Positions 1-5,553 are shown, numbered from the stretch's first letter. The stretch: DNA of 9,394 bases from Hyphomicrobiales bacterium (GCA_003151375.1 PLXI01000132.1:20291-29684); one strand, 5' to 3'. Numbers and translations are program-made. The notes: a model not told the origin generated them from the sequence alone.

Positions 1-467
1 ACCAGGCGGACTTCAATGGAATGGAGCGCAATGGCTTCCAGCTTGTGGTCCGTGGTGCGGAGCCGCTTGCACAAGAAGTTGATAATGGCTCTGGAAAGCT
101 TGGGCGATGCATCAACCATTCGCAGCAGGTCTGTCTTGGGCAGAACCAGAAGTGTGGTCTTCAACAGGGCGGTCGCATCGGCGGTGCGTGGCCGCCCATC
201 AAGTGCAGCGATCTCTCCAAAAACCTCTCCGGGCGCTGCATGGGCCAGTGAAAGCTCGCGCCCGTCTTCCGTAAAAATCGAAAGCTTTACTCGCCCCTCG
301 GCCACCAGAAACAGGCTCTTGCTTTCATCGCCGCTGGAAAAAATGATCCGACCCGGCGCAAACACGACAGTCTTCATCAACGCATGAATTGCAGCCACAT
401 CAGCAACACTCAGGCCAGCAAAGAAATCCGAGGCGGTGATAAGCCCAAAATCAGTTTCAAGAGTCAT
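1..467 (-). CDS. CRP/FNR-family cyclic-nucleotide-binding regulator, N-terminal part (runs off left edge)
   Basis: The first 155 codons of a Crp-like transcription regulator are present. The cNMP-binding beta-barrel covers about residues 15-120. It contains the phosphate-binding cassette: Gly84-Glu85 (FGEIAAL) followed by Pro93-Arg94-Thr95-Ala96, corresponding to the GE...RS(T) residues that hold the cyclic phosphate in CRP. The dimer helix follows (about 120-150), and the helix-turn-helix domain must lie beyond position 1. I chose the ATG at 465-467 because GAGG sits about 8 nt before it; an in-frame ATG at 471-473 directly abuts the same GAGGAA and is less likely. The gene diverges from the secreted-protein gene at 581. 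The palindrome at 495-512 lies only ~28 nt upstream of its start, so autoregulation is plausible. Binding of cAMP is inferred from the conserved pocket. The HTH and its specificity are not visible here. Confidence 0.85.
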   Translation of the reverse strand, partial: MTLETDFGLITASDFFAGLSVADVAAIHALMKTVVFAPGRIIFSSGDESKSLFLVAEGRVKLSIFTEDGRELSLAHAAPGEVFGEIAALDGRPRTADATALLKTTLLVLPKTDLLRMVDASPKLSRAIINFLCKRLRTTDHKLEAIALHSIEVRL

Positions 468-493
468 TGGCATTTCCTCGTTACAATTTTAGG

Positions 494-536
494 CCTGTTC
501 CTGGCGGAACAGCAAGGAAGCGGCATTTCTTTCATT
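494..536 (+). promoter_or_regulatory. Shared palindrome + CATT promoter-like element, copy A
   Basis: CCTGTTCC (494-501), spacer TGGC, GGAACAG (506-512) form a perfect 7-bp inverted repeat with a 4-nt spacer. CATT follows at 533-536, exactly 22 nt after GGAAC. The centre lies 77.5 nt before the ATG at 581. This geometry resembles a CRP/FNR-family half-site pair (TGTTCC-N4-GGAACA). If it is placed at -41.5, CATTGG occupies -12 to -7 and transcription would start near 545. The same element precedes three other secreted-protein genes here. Confidence 0.7.
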
Positions 537-580
537 GGCCAGTCATGCCCAATCACGGACTACAACGAAAGGAAAATACC

Positions 581-874
581 ATGTCTAAAGAAAAAACTCT
601 GCGCGCCAAATTGGCTTTCACCAAGTCTATGAAGCGCCTCATCTTAGCTGCCGCAGCCGCTGGCGTCATTGGCGTCGCAACTGCCGAGACCGCATCGGCC
701 AATGGCTTCGTCTATGGTGGTGGCGTTTCAATCCAGATCGGCAATTGCTTCCCACCGGGAACCTATCTGGGCTATCTTGGCAAGCATTGCTGGTCGAACT
801 ATCGCGATCTCAGGCCAGGCATCAGCATCTATGGTTACCCCACCATCTGCCAGCATCGGGTGATTATTTATTGA
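581..874 (+). CDS. Small secreted protein, 97 aa, function unknown (regulon member A)
   Basis: The product is not recognised as a known family. The start at 581 is preceded by GAAAGGAAAA, a good ribosome site; a later in-frame ATG at 629 lacks one. The N-terminus has a long basic n-region (residues 1-19), a hydrophobic core (20-33) and an Ala-rich cleavage site after Ala40 (ASA|NG), so it is predicted to be exported by Sec. The mature part is about 57 residues, rich in Gly, Tyr and Ile, with three cysteines (in NCF, HCW and ICQ). It has no membrane segment. It is transcribed alone, away from the CRP-like gene and towards the cyclase, and has copy A of the shared palindrome upstream. Export is a firm inference from sequence; any role is unknown. 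Confidence 0.8.
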   Translation: MSKEKTLRAKLAFTKSMKRLILAAAAAGVIGVATAETASANGFVYGGGVSIQIGNCFPPGTYLGYLGKHCWSNYRDLRPGISIYGYPTICQHRVIIY

Positions 875-934
875 GATCAAATGCGATGCCCTTCCTGGCC
901 ATGACACCCATGATCGGATGCCGTGGCCATTCTT

Positions 935-2215
935 TCATGGCGTGGCGGCCGCGGAATAATGCTCACCCAACACAACCCTGTTTTCAATGGCATAGAGAAA
1001 GCACGGCCCATCCGCGTCCTTGCGCGAAGGGTCTGAATTGCACAGGTCCAGCACATCCGTTTCGGCCTGATGCTGCGAGGTGGCCTTGGCGACAACAGAC
1101 ACAATGCCATGAGCATTGTAAGCCATGGCCTTTGGCGCAGTAGCATTGGCATAAGTTGAAACTTCGGGCCGCGCCAAAACGGAAGCGCGCACGCCGGGGA
1201 TTTGCTCAGGATCATAGTCGCCCCCATAATGCGCCTTGGGTGCGTCCATCACAGCCCAGCTGCCATCAGCGGGCCTCGCCAATACTTTGTCATCAACCGC
1301 CAGCACTGCACAAGGTTCCTGATAGAAGGCCTGGCAGCGCTCCAGATCCTTGGTCACCGCCTGTTCCGCCGAGGGCCAATCGGCAGACCACCAGCGCGTC
1401 TTTGCCTTCGGCGCCAAAACCATGGAACGGTGTTCGTGGGATGCGAAATATTCCTTCACAAGTTTGGTACGGGCGGCATCGGTGGTGATTGGCAGTTCCG
1501 CTTTCAGCGTGGCATCGAGAGACGCTGCGGCAGCGCTTGTGGCCGCCGGTTGCGAATTCAGGAACCATACTGCACCCGCCGCTCCCGCCAGAACTAAAAC
1601 GGCCAAGGCTGCATAGGCGAGCGTGCGTTTTGGTTTGGCTTTGGCATCTTCCGGTCGTGATGGCGCAAGTGCGACAATGGCTGCTGCTGAAAGTCCGAAG
1701 GCTTCAACTGGCGTAGCGATGTTCTTGACCGAATGGGTGCCCATGTCTGCAAAACTCGCATCAACCCTGTTGCGAACCTGGTCATACACTGATTTCGAGA
1801 TACAAAGGCCACCGGGTTCGCCCAACGGCTCAAGACGCGCCGCCACATTGACACCGTCGCCAAAAATATCTCCATCCTGCGAGATGATGTCGCCAATATT
1901 GATTGCCATGCGAAACGTCACGCGCTCGCCGGCGGAATCTTTTGCGGTGCGCTTGGCCATGACTTGTTGCAGCCCAATGGCACAGTGTACCGCGTCAACC
2001 ACACTGGCAAACTCGGCTAGGAATCCGTCACCAGTGCCTTTAACAATACGGCCATTGAAAGCAGCGATGGTAGGGTCAATCAGCTCACGTCGATGCCTGG
2101 TCAATGCCGCCAGGGTGCCTTTTTCGTTAGCAGCCATCATGCGGCTATAGCCCACGGCATCGGCCACCAGAATCGCCGCAAGACGCCGTGTCGCCTCTTT
2201 TTCTGCCGTTGCCAT
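935..2215 (-). CDS. Membrane-anchored class III adenylate cyclase with periplasmic Cys-pair region
   Basis: A 426-aa protein. Residues 10-175 form a class III nucleotide cyclase domain that converts ATP to cAMP. Metal-binding Asp19 (ADAVGYS) and Asp63 (GTGDG) are present, as are substrate-specifying Lys59 and Asp116 and the transition-state residues Asn123 and Arg127 (GDGVNVAAR). These fit an active, homodimeric adenylate rather than guanylate cyclase. One transmembrane helix spans about 199-219, putting residues 220-426 in the periplasm. That part carries two similar units, each with a Cys pair followed by an Ala/Val-rich strand: Cys294/Cys302 (PCAVLAVDD) and Cys392/Cys405 (PCFLYAIEN). They recall DUF4189-like modules and could sense an envelope signal; this is inference. 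The gene is monocistronic, convergent with the gene at 581-874. A sigma70-like promoter and an inverted repeat lie just upstream. Confidence 0.9.
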   Translation of the reverse strand: MATAEKEATRRLAAILVADAVGYSRMMAANEKGTLAALTRHRRELIDPTIAAFNGRIVKGTGDGFLAEFASVVDAVHCAIGLQQVMAKRTAKDSAGERVTFRMAINIGDIISQDGDIFGDGVNVAARLEPLGEPGGLCISKSVYDQVRNRVDASFADMGTHSVKNIATPVEAFGLSAAAIVALAPSRPEDAKAKPKRTLAYAALAVLVLAGAAGAVWFLNSQPAATSAAAASLDATLKAELPITTDAARTKLVKEYFASHEHRSMVLAPKAKTRWWSADWPSAEQAVTKDLERCQAFYQEPCAVLAVDDKVLARPADGSWAVMDAPKAHYGGDYDPEQIPGVRASVLARPEVSTYANATAPKAMAYNAHGIVSVVAKATSQHQAETDVLDLCNSDPSRKDADGPCFLYAIENRVVLGEHYSAAATP

Positions 2216-2221
2216 GAAATT

Positions 2222-2241
2222 GAATTCCCCTGCAGGAATTC
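2222..2241. promoter_or_regulatory. Inverted repeat over the cyclase ribosome site (possible operator)
   Basis: GAATTCC-CCTGCA-GGAATTC is a perfect 7-bp inverted repeat with a 6-nt spacer. It begins 7 bp upstream of the cyclase start codon. On the minus strand it contains the only SD-like run (GGGGAA, ~10 nt before ATG) and abuts the candidate -10 box. A protein bound here, or an RNA hairpin, could block initiation. Its half-sites differ from the CTGTTCC palindrome. Confidence 0.45.
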
Positions 2242-2270
2242 ATGTTAGACAAGAATGTTATGCCTGTCAT
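2242..2270 (-). promoter_or_regulatory. Candidate sigma70-like promoter of the cyclase gene
   Basis: Reading the minus strand, ATGACA (2270-2265) is followed by a 17-nt spacer and TAACAT (2247-2242). They match TTGACA and TATAAT at 5 and 4 of 6 positions at the ideal spacing. Transcription would start inside the adjacent inverted repeat, giving a short leader. It is the only reasonable candidate in the 64 bp between the upstream gene's terminator and the cyclase start. Confidence 0.4.
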
Positions 2271-2279
2271 CACAGCGAA

Positions 2280-2301
2280 AAGGCGGGGTTACCCCCGCCT
2301 T
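2280..2301 (-). terminator. Rho-independent terminator of the 2317-3660 gene
   Basis: A perfect 9-bp hairpin (AAGGCGGGG / CCCCGCCTT, 4-nt loop) lies 15 nt after the stop codon. Read on the minus strand it runs directly into TTTT. It separates the secreted-protein transcript from the cyclase gene. Confidence 0.85.
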
Positions 2302-2316
2302 CTGGAATAGGTTGGG

Positions 2317-3660
2317 TTAGTTTGCTTTGGCAAGTGCGGCACTACGTGCGCCACGGTCGTCGCCACCATCGCCTTGGTTTTTCTTGGCGAGGGAAGAGTT
2401 TGAAGTCAAAGTATCCGACGATGTGGTATGGTTTTCGCCTGCATCGTTGGTGCCGTCGCCATTGTCCTTTTGGGCATAGGAAGAGTTTGCCGCGATGTCC
2501 GTGCTGCCAGCACCGGCCTGGTCAACATTGTTGCTAGTACCGCCGCCGTTGTCATGTGCCGTGAACGGGTTGTTGAGGGCAAGGCTGGTTGATGAATTAA
2601 CCGATGTTGAGGTGTCGGCATCGTTGGGCATATACTTCGACTTGGTGATCGTGATCGGGCCGACAATGCTCATTGAACCGCCGATCTCATTTCCCGTCAA
2701 GGCGTCACGCATCATATAGCCTTCAGTCATTATGGCGCGACCACTAGAGTCCTTATATTGACCGCCTAGATTTTCCGAGGTCACGACAGCGTGCTGATCC
2801 GCCTCAGCGTTGCTCTGGCCTTTGCCTTCGCCGTTCGCATTGGTTGATGTGGCGCGCGCACCCGTACGGGCACCTGATTCGGTGCCTTTAGCATCAGCAG
2901 GGGCCGAAGACCCGCTAGTGAAGAAGTTCACAATGCCGTCAATCAAGCCGTCAGATTGCTCCTGGGCGGCGCTGGATTGTGATGGCACGTTCACATCAGG
3001 GCCTTGTGACGCTTCATTGAGAAGGGCAGCAACAGCGGCATTCTCTTGTGCAGCCATAAAGTTAGCTGCATCGTTCGGCGAACCCTTCTTTTTTCCGCCG
3101 GGCAAGTTGACGCCGGGACCGCCACCGATGTTGTCAAAGCCCGGGACGCCCTTGACGCCATTGCTGTTGTTGCCGCCGGGCAGATTGACTGTTGGCCCGT
3201 TGCCAACATCGCTAAAGCCCGGCACCGTTGCGCTACCGTCTTTGCCGTTGCCATAAATTGTTCCGGTTGGCGCTTGTGGAGCGGTGCCGCCCGTTGCGGC
3301 TGGATTGCGCAGGGCGCCCTTGGCTGCAAAACTGTTCTTGATCCTGTCACCAACTGATGTGTCGGCATATTTGATGTGTGTGAAGACAATATATTTTGAT
3401 TTGCCGGGCACATCGCTTCCGGAATTCCGGCTGCTGTCCATAGACGAACTGGTGTGTGTGCTGCTGCCGTTGTTGGAAACGGTAGGAGAAGATGTTTGGG
3501 TGATGGTTGTGGACTGCTGTGCGGGCGCATTCATGACGCTCGCCAGTTGGCTGGTTCTTGTGCTTAAAAGTGAGGTCCCTGCTGAAGCAATATTGGTTTG
3601 CAAGCAGGTGGCGCTCATTGTGAGGGCAATGAGGGCGGTGAGGGTTGATGTCTTTGTCAT
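2317..3660 (-). CDS. Large secreted Ser/Thr/Asn/Gly-rich repeat protein, 447 aa (regulon member B)
   Basis: Not recognised as a known family. ATG at 3660 is preceded by ACGGAGAATATC, a strong ribosome site. Residues 1-27 are a Sec signal peptide (cleavage ASA|G) closely similar to that of the gene at 4338-4760. The mature protein is low-complexity: Ser/Thr/Asn-rich (about 29-85), a short denser stretch with KSKYIVF and KYADTS (87-104), two imperfect 26-residue Gly/Pro/Asn repeats starting with VPGF at residues 146 and 172, a mixed central part, a second SKY/ADTS motif near residue 340, and three C-terminal units starting with NSS at 355, 392 and 421, each carrying a D/N-G-rich run. No cysteine remains after cleavage and there is no membrane segment. 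This suits an extracellular, matrix-like or adhesin-like protein, but that is a guess. Copy B of the palindrome lies upstream and a terminator follows. Confidence 0.8.
   Translation of the reverse strand: MTKTSTLTALIALTMSATCLQTNIASAGTSLLSTRTSQLASVMNAPAQQSTTITQTSSPTVSNNGSSTHTSSSMDSSRNSGSDVPGKSKYIVFTHIKYADTSVGDRIKNSFAAKGALRNPAATGGTAPQAPTGTIYGNGKDGSATVPGFSDVGNGPTVNLPGGNNSNGVKGVPGFDNIGGGPGVNLPGGKKKGSPNDAANFMAAQENAAVAALLNEASQGPDVNVPSQSSAAQEQSDGLIDGIVNFFTSGSSAPADAKGTESGARTGARATSTNANGEGKGQSNAEADQHAVVTSENLGGQYKDSSGRAIMTEGYMMRDALTGNEIGGSMSIVGPITITKSKYMPNDADTSTSVNSSTSLALNNPFTAHDNGGGTSNNVDQAGAGSTDIAANSSYAQKDNGDGTNDAGENHTTSSDTLTSNSSLAKKNQGDGGDDRGARSAALAKAN
3088..3225 (-). repeat. In-frame tandem 26-codon repeat in the secreted repeat protein
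   Basis: Residues 146-165 (VPGFSDVGNGPTVNLPGGNN) and 172-191 (VPGFDNIGGGPGVNLPGGKK) are two copies with a 26-residue period; 13 of 20 residues match. A third, weaker trace (GPDVNVP) lies further downstream. Internal duplication explains part of the protein's length. Confidence 0.75.
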
Positions 3661-3711
3661 GATATTCTCCGTTTGGGTTGGCCGGGCGTTGTGCCCGGGG
3701 ATGTGATGGAG

Positions 3712-3753
3712 AATGACCCTGCCGTGGGCTTCGCGCTGTTCCGGCTGGAACAG
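3712..3753 (-). promoter_or_regulatory. Shared palindrome + CATT promoter-like element, copy B
   Basis: On the minus strand CTGTTCC (3753-3747), spacer AGCC, GGAACAG (3742-3736), perfect 7-bp symmetry. CATTCT begins at 3715, exactly 22 nt after GGAAC. The centre is 84.5 nt before the ATG at 3660. It shares the extension GGAACAGCGCGAA with copy D. Predicted start of transcription, if the site acts at -41.5, is near 3703. Confidence 0.7.
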
Positions 3754-3789
3754 GGTTGAATTTAATTTTGCGCATTTCAAAAACATTTC

Positions 3790-3820
3790 GGCCGCCCGGC
3801 AGAACTTCTGCGGAGCGGCC
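3790..3820 (-). terminator. Candidate terminator of the 3846-4163 gene
   Basis: A GC-rich inverted repeat (GGCCGC...GCAGAA with TTCTGC...GCGGCC, two internal mismatches) lies 25 nt past the stop codon. On the minus strand it is followed, after about six bases, by TTTTT. It stands between this gene and the promoter element of the next one. The offset T-run makes it less certain than the terminator at 2280-2301. Confidence 0.6.
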
Positions 3821-3845
3821 AAATGCGGGTTTGCGTGCTGGTGAA

Positions 3846-4163
3846 TTATTGAAATTGCGGAAGTTGGCAAAGGCGGCAGGTTCCTGCACCGACAACGAGG
3901 GAGCCTGTGCCATAGCCCGAATATTCCAGTTTTATTTTGCCATTCGAGGGAGCTGGATAGATGACAATGTTTTGACGTGGCGCGTTGTCGTTGCGAGGTG
4001 CCGGATTGCCATTGTTGCCATTGCTAGGGTTGTTTCCAGGGTCGCCGCTGCTGCTGGGATTATCGCCCGGATCGCCTGCGGCGTGCGCATTCTGCGCCAC
4101 GAAAGTTGCGGCAGTGATAAACGCCATAAACACGATGGCCATGAGTTTGCTGGATTTCGACAT
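3846..4163 (-). CDS. Small secreted protein, 105 aa, function unknown (regulon member C)
   Basis: No known family is recognised. ATG at 4163 follows AAGGAGAAGATC, a strong ribosome site. Residues 1-28 form a signal peptide (basic start SKSSK, hydrophobic core 7-23, cleavage after AHA). The mature N-terminal part (29-57) is an Asp/Gly/Asn/Pro/Ser-rich stretch with repeated DPGDNPS / DPGNNPS units, likely unstructured. The C-terminal 45 residues look folded: a beta-like run (IVIYPAP, IKLEYSGYG) ending in a CxxC pair (GTCRLC) close to the C-terminus. The CxxC could bind a metal or form a disulfide; neither is shown. It is separated from both neighbours by candidate terminators and has copy C of the palindrome upstream. 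Confidence 0.8.
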   Translation of the reverse strand: MSKSSKLMAIVFMAFITAATFVAQNAHAAGDPGDNPSSSGDPGNNPSNGNNGNPAPRNDNAPRQNIVIYPAPSNGKIKLEYSGYGTGSLVVGAGTCRLCQLPQFQ

Positions 4164-4212
4164 GATCTTCTCCTTGGGTTTTCCGCTGCCTGATGCACCG
4201 GGTTGAAATGAA

Positions 4213-4254
4213 AATGGTGCAGATTGAGCTCCTGCGTTGTTCCCGGCGGAACAG
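4213..4254 (-). promoter_or_regulatory. Shared palindrome + CATT promoter-like element, copy C
   Basis: On the minus strand CTGTTCC (4254-4248), spacer GCCG, GGAACAA (4243-4237). The outermost pair is mismatched, leaving 6-bp symmetry. CATTTT begins at 4216, again exactly 22 nt after GGAAC. The centre is 82.5 nt before the ATG at 4163. The conserved spacing despite different surrounding bases argues for function. Confidence 0.65.
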
Positions 4255-4272
4255 GAGTGATGGAAAAGTTTT

Positions 4273-4303
4273 GACCGCCAGCGCAGGGAGGGGCGTGGCG
4301 GCC
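4273..4303 (-). terminator. Candidate terminator of the 4338-4760 gene
   Basis: An imperfect GC-rich hairpin (GGCCGCCA with TGGCGGTC, one G-U pair, loop of ~15 nt partly able to pair) lies 34 nt past the stop codon. On the minus strand it is followed by AAAACTTTT. It is weaker than the other two and its T-run is displaced. Confidence 0.4.
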
Positions 4304-4337
4304 AAATTGGATTGTCTTCCGGCTTGCTTCCCGGCAT

Positions 4338-4760
4338 TCACCATCCAAAGCCGATGGAAACGGCGGGGGCATAGCTCGCCTGCGAAACATAGCAGACGCG
4401 GATGAGCCTGTGCTTGTGCATTTCAAGGCGGCAGAAATGGGCAGGATCAAAGTTGGTGTAGGTGTCGAAAGAGAAGTTGAAATCAGGGTGGTGATTGTGG
4501 CCACCGCCGGAACCTGAGCCGCCGCCCATGCCGCCGCCGGCGCCGCCGCCCTGGCCCGGAATAGGCAGAGGCGTTGGACCTTGGGGGAAATGGCTGGGGT
4601 TCATGTTGGAAACTGAGTCTTGGCCCATCGCTGCGCCGTAGGGGAGGCGCAGGATCTTGCCAACCGAGGTGCGGTTGCCAGCCGAAGCCAGTGTAGACTG
4701 CATTGTAACTGCGCCCAGCGTGAGGGCAGCGAGTGTGGCGAGGGTCGTGAACTTATACAT
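4338..4760 (-). CDS. Small secreted Gly/His-rich protein, 140 aa, function unknown (regulon member D)
   Basis: No known family is recognised. ATG at 4760 follows AAAGGAGAATATC. The signal peptide (1-27, cleavage ASA|G) aligns without gaps to that of the 2317-3660 product: both share TxLxxL, ALT and ASAG at matching positions. The mature chain has a conserved-looking N-terminal part (RTSVGKILRLPYG), a Pro-rich stretch, a Gly linker (GGGAGGGMGGGSGSGGG, about residues 72-88), a His-containing GHNHHPDFNFSFD segment, and a C-terminal part with two cysteines (HFCRLEMHKH and RVCYV). The His and Cys could bind metal, but this is speculation. Copy D of the palindrome is upstream. The gene diverges from the gene at 4984. 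Confidence 0.8.
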   Translation of the reverse strand: MYKFTTLATLAALTLGAVTMQSTLASAGNRTSVGKILRLPYGAAMGQDSVSNMNPSHFPQGPTPLPIPGQGGGAGGGMGGGSGSGGGHNHHPDFNFSFDTYTNFDPAHFCRLEMHKHRLIRVCYVSQASYAPAVSIGFGW

Positions 4761-4812
4761 GATATTCTCCTTTGGTGTATCCGGTGCATGATTGCCCGGG
4801 CTTGAAACGGAG

Positions 4813-4854
4813 AATGATCCCGTTGCGGCGTTCGCGCTGTTCCCCATGGAACAG
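4813..4854 (-). promoter_or_regulatory. Shared palindrome + CATT promoter-like element, copy D
   Basis: On the minus strand CTGTTCC (4854-4848), spacer ATGG, GGAACAG (4843-4837), perfect 7-bp symmetry. CATTCT begins at 4816, exactly 22 nt after GGAAC. The centre is 85.5 nt before the ATG at 4760. Copies B and D are the closest pair, agreeing also in GCGCGAA after the palindrome and in TCATTCTCC. Confidence 0.7.
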
Positions 4855-4857
4855 GAG

Positions 4858-4877
4858 CGAATATTTTTTGATATTCG
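4858..4877. promoter_or_regulatory. AT-rich inverted repeat between divergent genes
   Basis: CGAATAT-TTTTTG-ATATTCG is a perfect 7-bp inverted repeat with a 6-nt spacer. It is four bases from palindrome copy D and lies in the 223-bp divergent region between the genes starting at 4760 (-) and 4984 (+). It could be an operator for either gene. No protein can be named. Confidence 0.35.
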
Positions 4878-4983
4878 TTCAAGAATTTAGCCTTCGCCAA
4901 TTTGGCCGCATCATTTCGCTAAGGCTTGCGCCAAAATTCATGCCGGGCTAGCAAGGCGCGGGGACTTCATTCTGGAGGCCGAT

Positions 4984-5553
4984 TTGAAACTGTTTTTCCT
5001 CGCAACTGCCGCCGTCCTTGTGGCCGCAAATTCCGCCCATGCCGATTGCAAATCAGATGTGGATGGCATTGTGAAAGGCATGATGAGTGCCGGGCCCTAT
5101 CACATGACGATGAATTCTGATGGCGGCGGCAAGATCACTAAAATGGAAGCGGACGTCAATCTGCCAACTTCCGAACACATCAAAATGGACCAGATGGAAA
5201 TCGTGATCTTGCCGCAGGGCACGTGGATGAAGCGTGGCGACAAATGGCAATCAGCACCAGGCGCAATGGGTTCGAACATGATCAAGACAATGATGGGCAC
5301 GTTTCAGGACACAAGGTCGAACTTCTCCTGCGGCAGTAATGACAATTTCGACGGCCATTCCTATCCCGTCTATCAGTATGACAGTTCAGGCGAAGCGATG
5401 GGCATCAAGACAACCAGCCATATCACCCTGTACAAGGGGGACAACGGGCTGCCGGTTGGGCTGATTGTTGATGGAACCGCCATGGGGGTTCATTCCATCA
5501 CCACGCAGCACATCAAATATGATCCGTCGATTACAATCGAAGCGCCAAAATAG
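4984..5553 (+). CDS. Secreted protein, 189 aa, possible LolA/LppX-like fold, function unknown
   Basis: The start is a TTG at 4984. It is supported by GGAGG five bases upstream and because translation from it gives a complete signal peptide (MKLFFLATAAVLV, cleavage after AHA, residue 20). No in-frame ATG would keep that signal. There is no lipobox before Cys22, so the mature protein should be soluble in the periplasm or secreted. The mature sequence alternates short beta-like strands with Met/Lys/Asp-rich turns, and patterns such as YHMTMNSDGGGKI, MEIVILPQGTWMKRGDKWQ and GLPVGLIVDG recall the half-barrel of LolA/LppX-type lipid- or lipoprotein-binding proteins. This resemblance is weak and from memory. 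Two cysteines (22 and one near 117) might form a disulfide. The gene is single and divergent from 4338-4760. It lacks the CTGTTCC palindrome. Confidence 0.8.
   Translation: MKLFFLATAAVLVAANSAHADCKSDVDGIVKGMMSAGPYHMTMNSDGGGKITKMEADVNLPTSEHIKMDQMEIVILPQGTWMKRGDKWQSAPGAMGSNMIKTMMGTFQDTRSNFSCGSNDNFDGHSYPVYQYDSSGEAMGIKTTSHITLYKGDNGLPVGLIVDGTAMGVHSITTQHIKYDPSITIEAPK

Noticed and set aside
494..512. LexA box
   Set aside because: Alphaproteobacterial LexA sites are direct repeats GTTC-N7-GTTC and Gram-positive ones are GAAC-N4-GTTC; the orientation GTTCC-N4-GGAAC fits neither.
1623..2150. 175-codon open frame on the plus strand
   Set aside because: It lies wholly antisense to the cyclase catalytic domain, whose motifs are intact; its translation has no protein-like character.
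2222..2241. Cloning adaptor (EcoRI-SbfI/PstI-EcoRI sites)
   Set aside because: The sequence contains these sites, but coding and regulatory features continue naturally on both sides, and it forms a perfect inverted repeat at a sensible operator position. No vector sequence is next to it.
3105..3222. CRISPR-like repeat array
   Set aside because: The two repeats are imperfect, in frame within a gene and 78 bp apart without constant repeat/spacer structure.
2810..3256. 148-codon plus-strand frame opposite the secreted repeat protein
   Set aside because: Shadow of the GC-rich repeat region; Pro/Leu-rich repeats mirror the Gly/Asn repeats of the minus-strand gene, which has a signal peptide, ribosome site, promoter element and terminator.
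2991..3530. 179-codon minus-strand frame in another phase within the repeat protein
   Set aside because: Out-of-frame shadow with no ribosome site or recognisable features.
3736..4854. GGAAC as -35 of the alphaproteobacterial general stress sigma factor (EcfG, GGAAC-N16-17-CGTT)
   Set aside because: None of the four copies has CGTT or a close variant 16-17 nt after GGAAC; the constant element is CATT at 22 nt, and the palindromic partner CTGTTCC would be unexplained.
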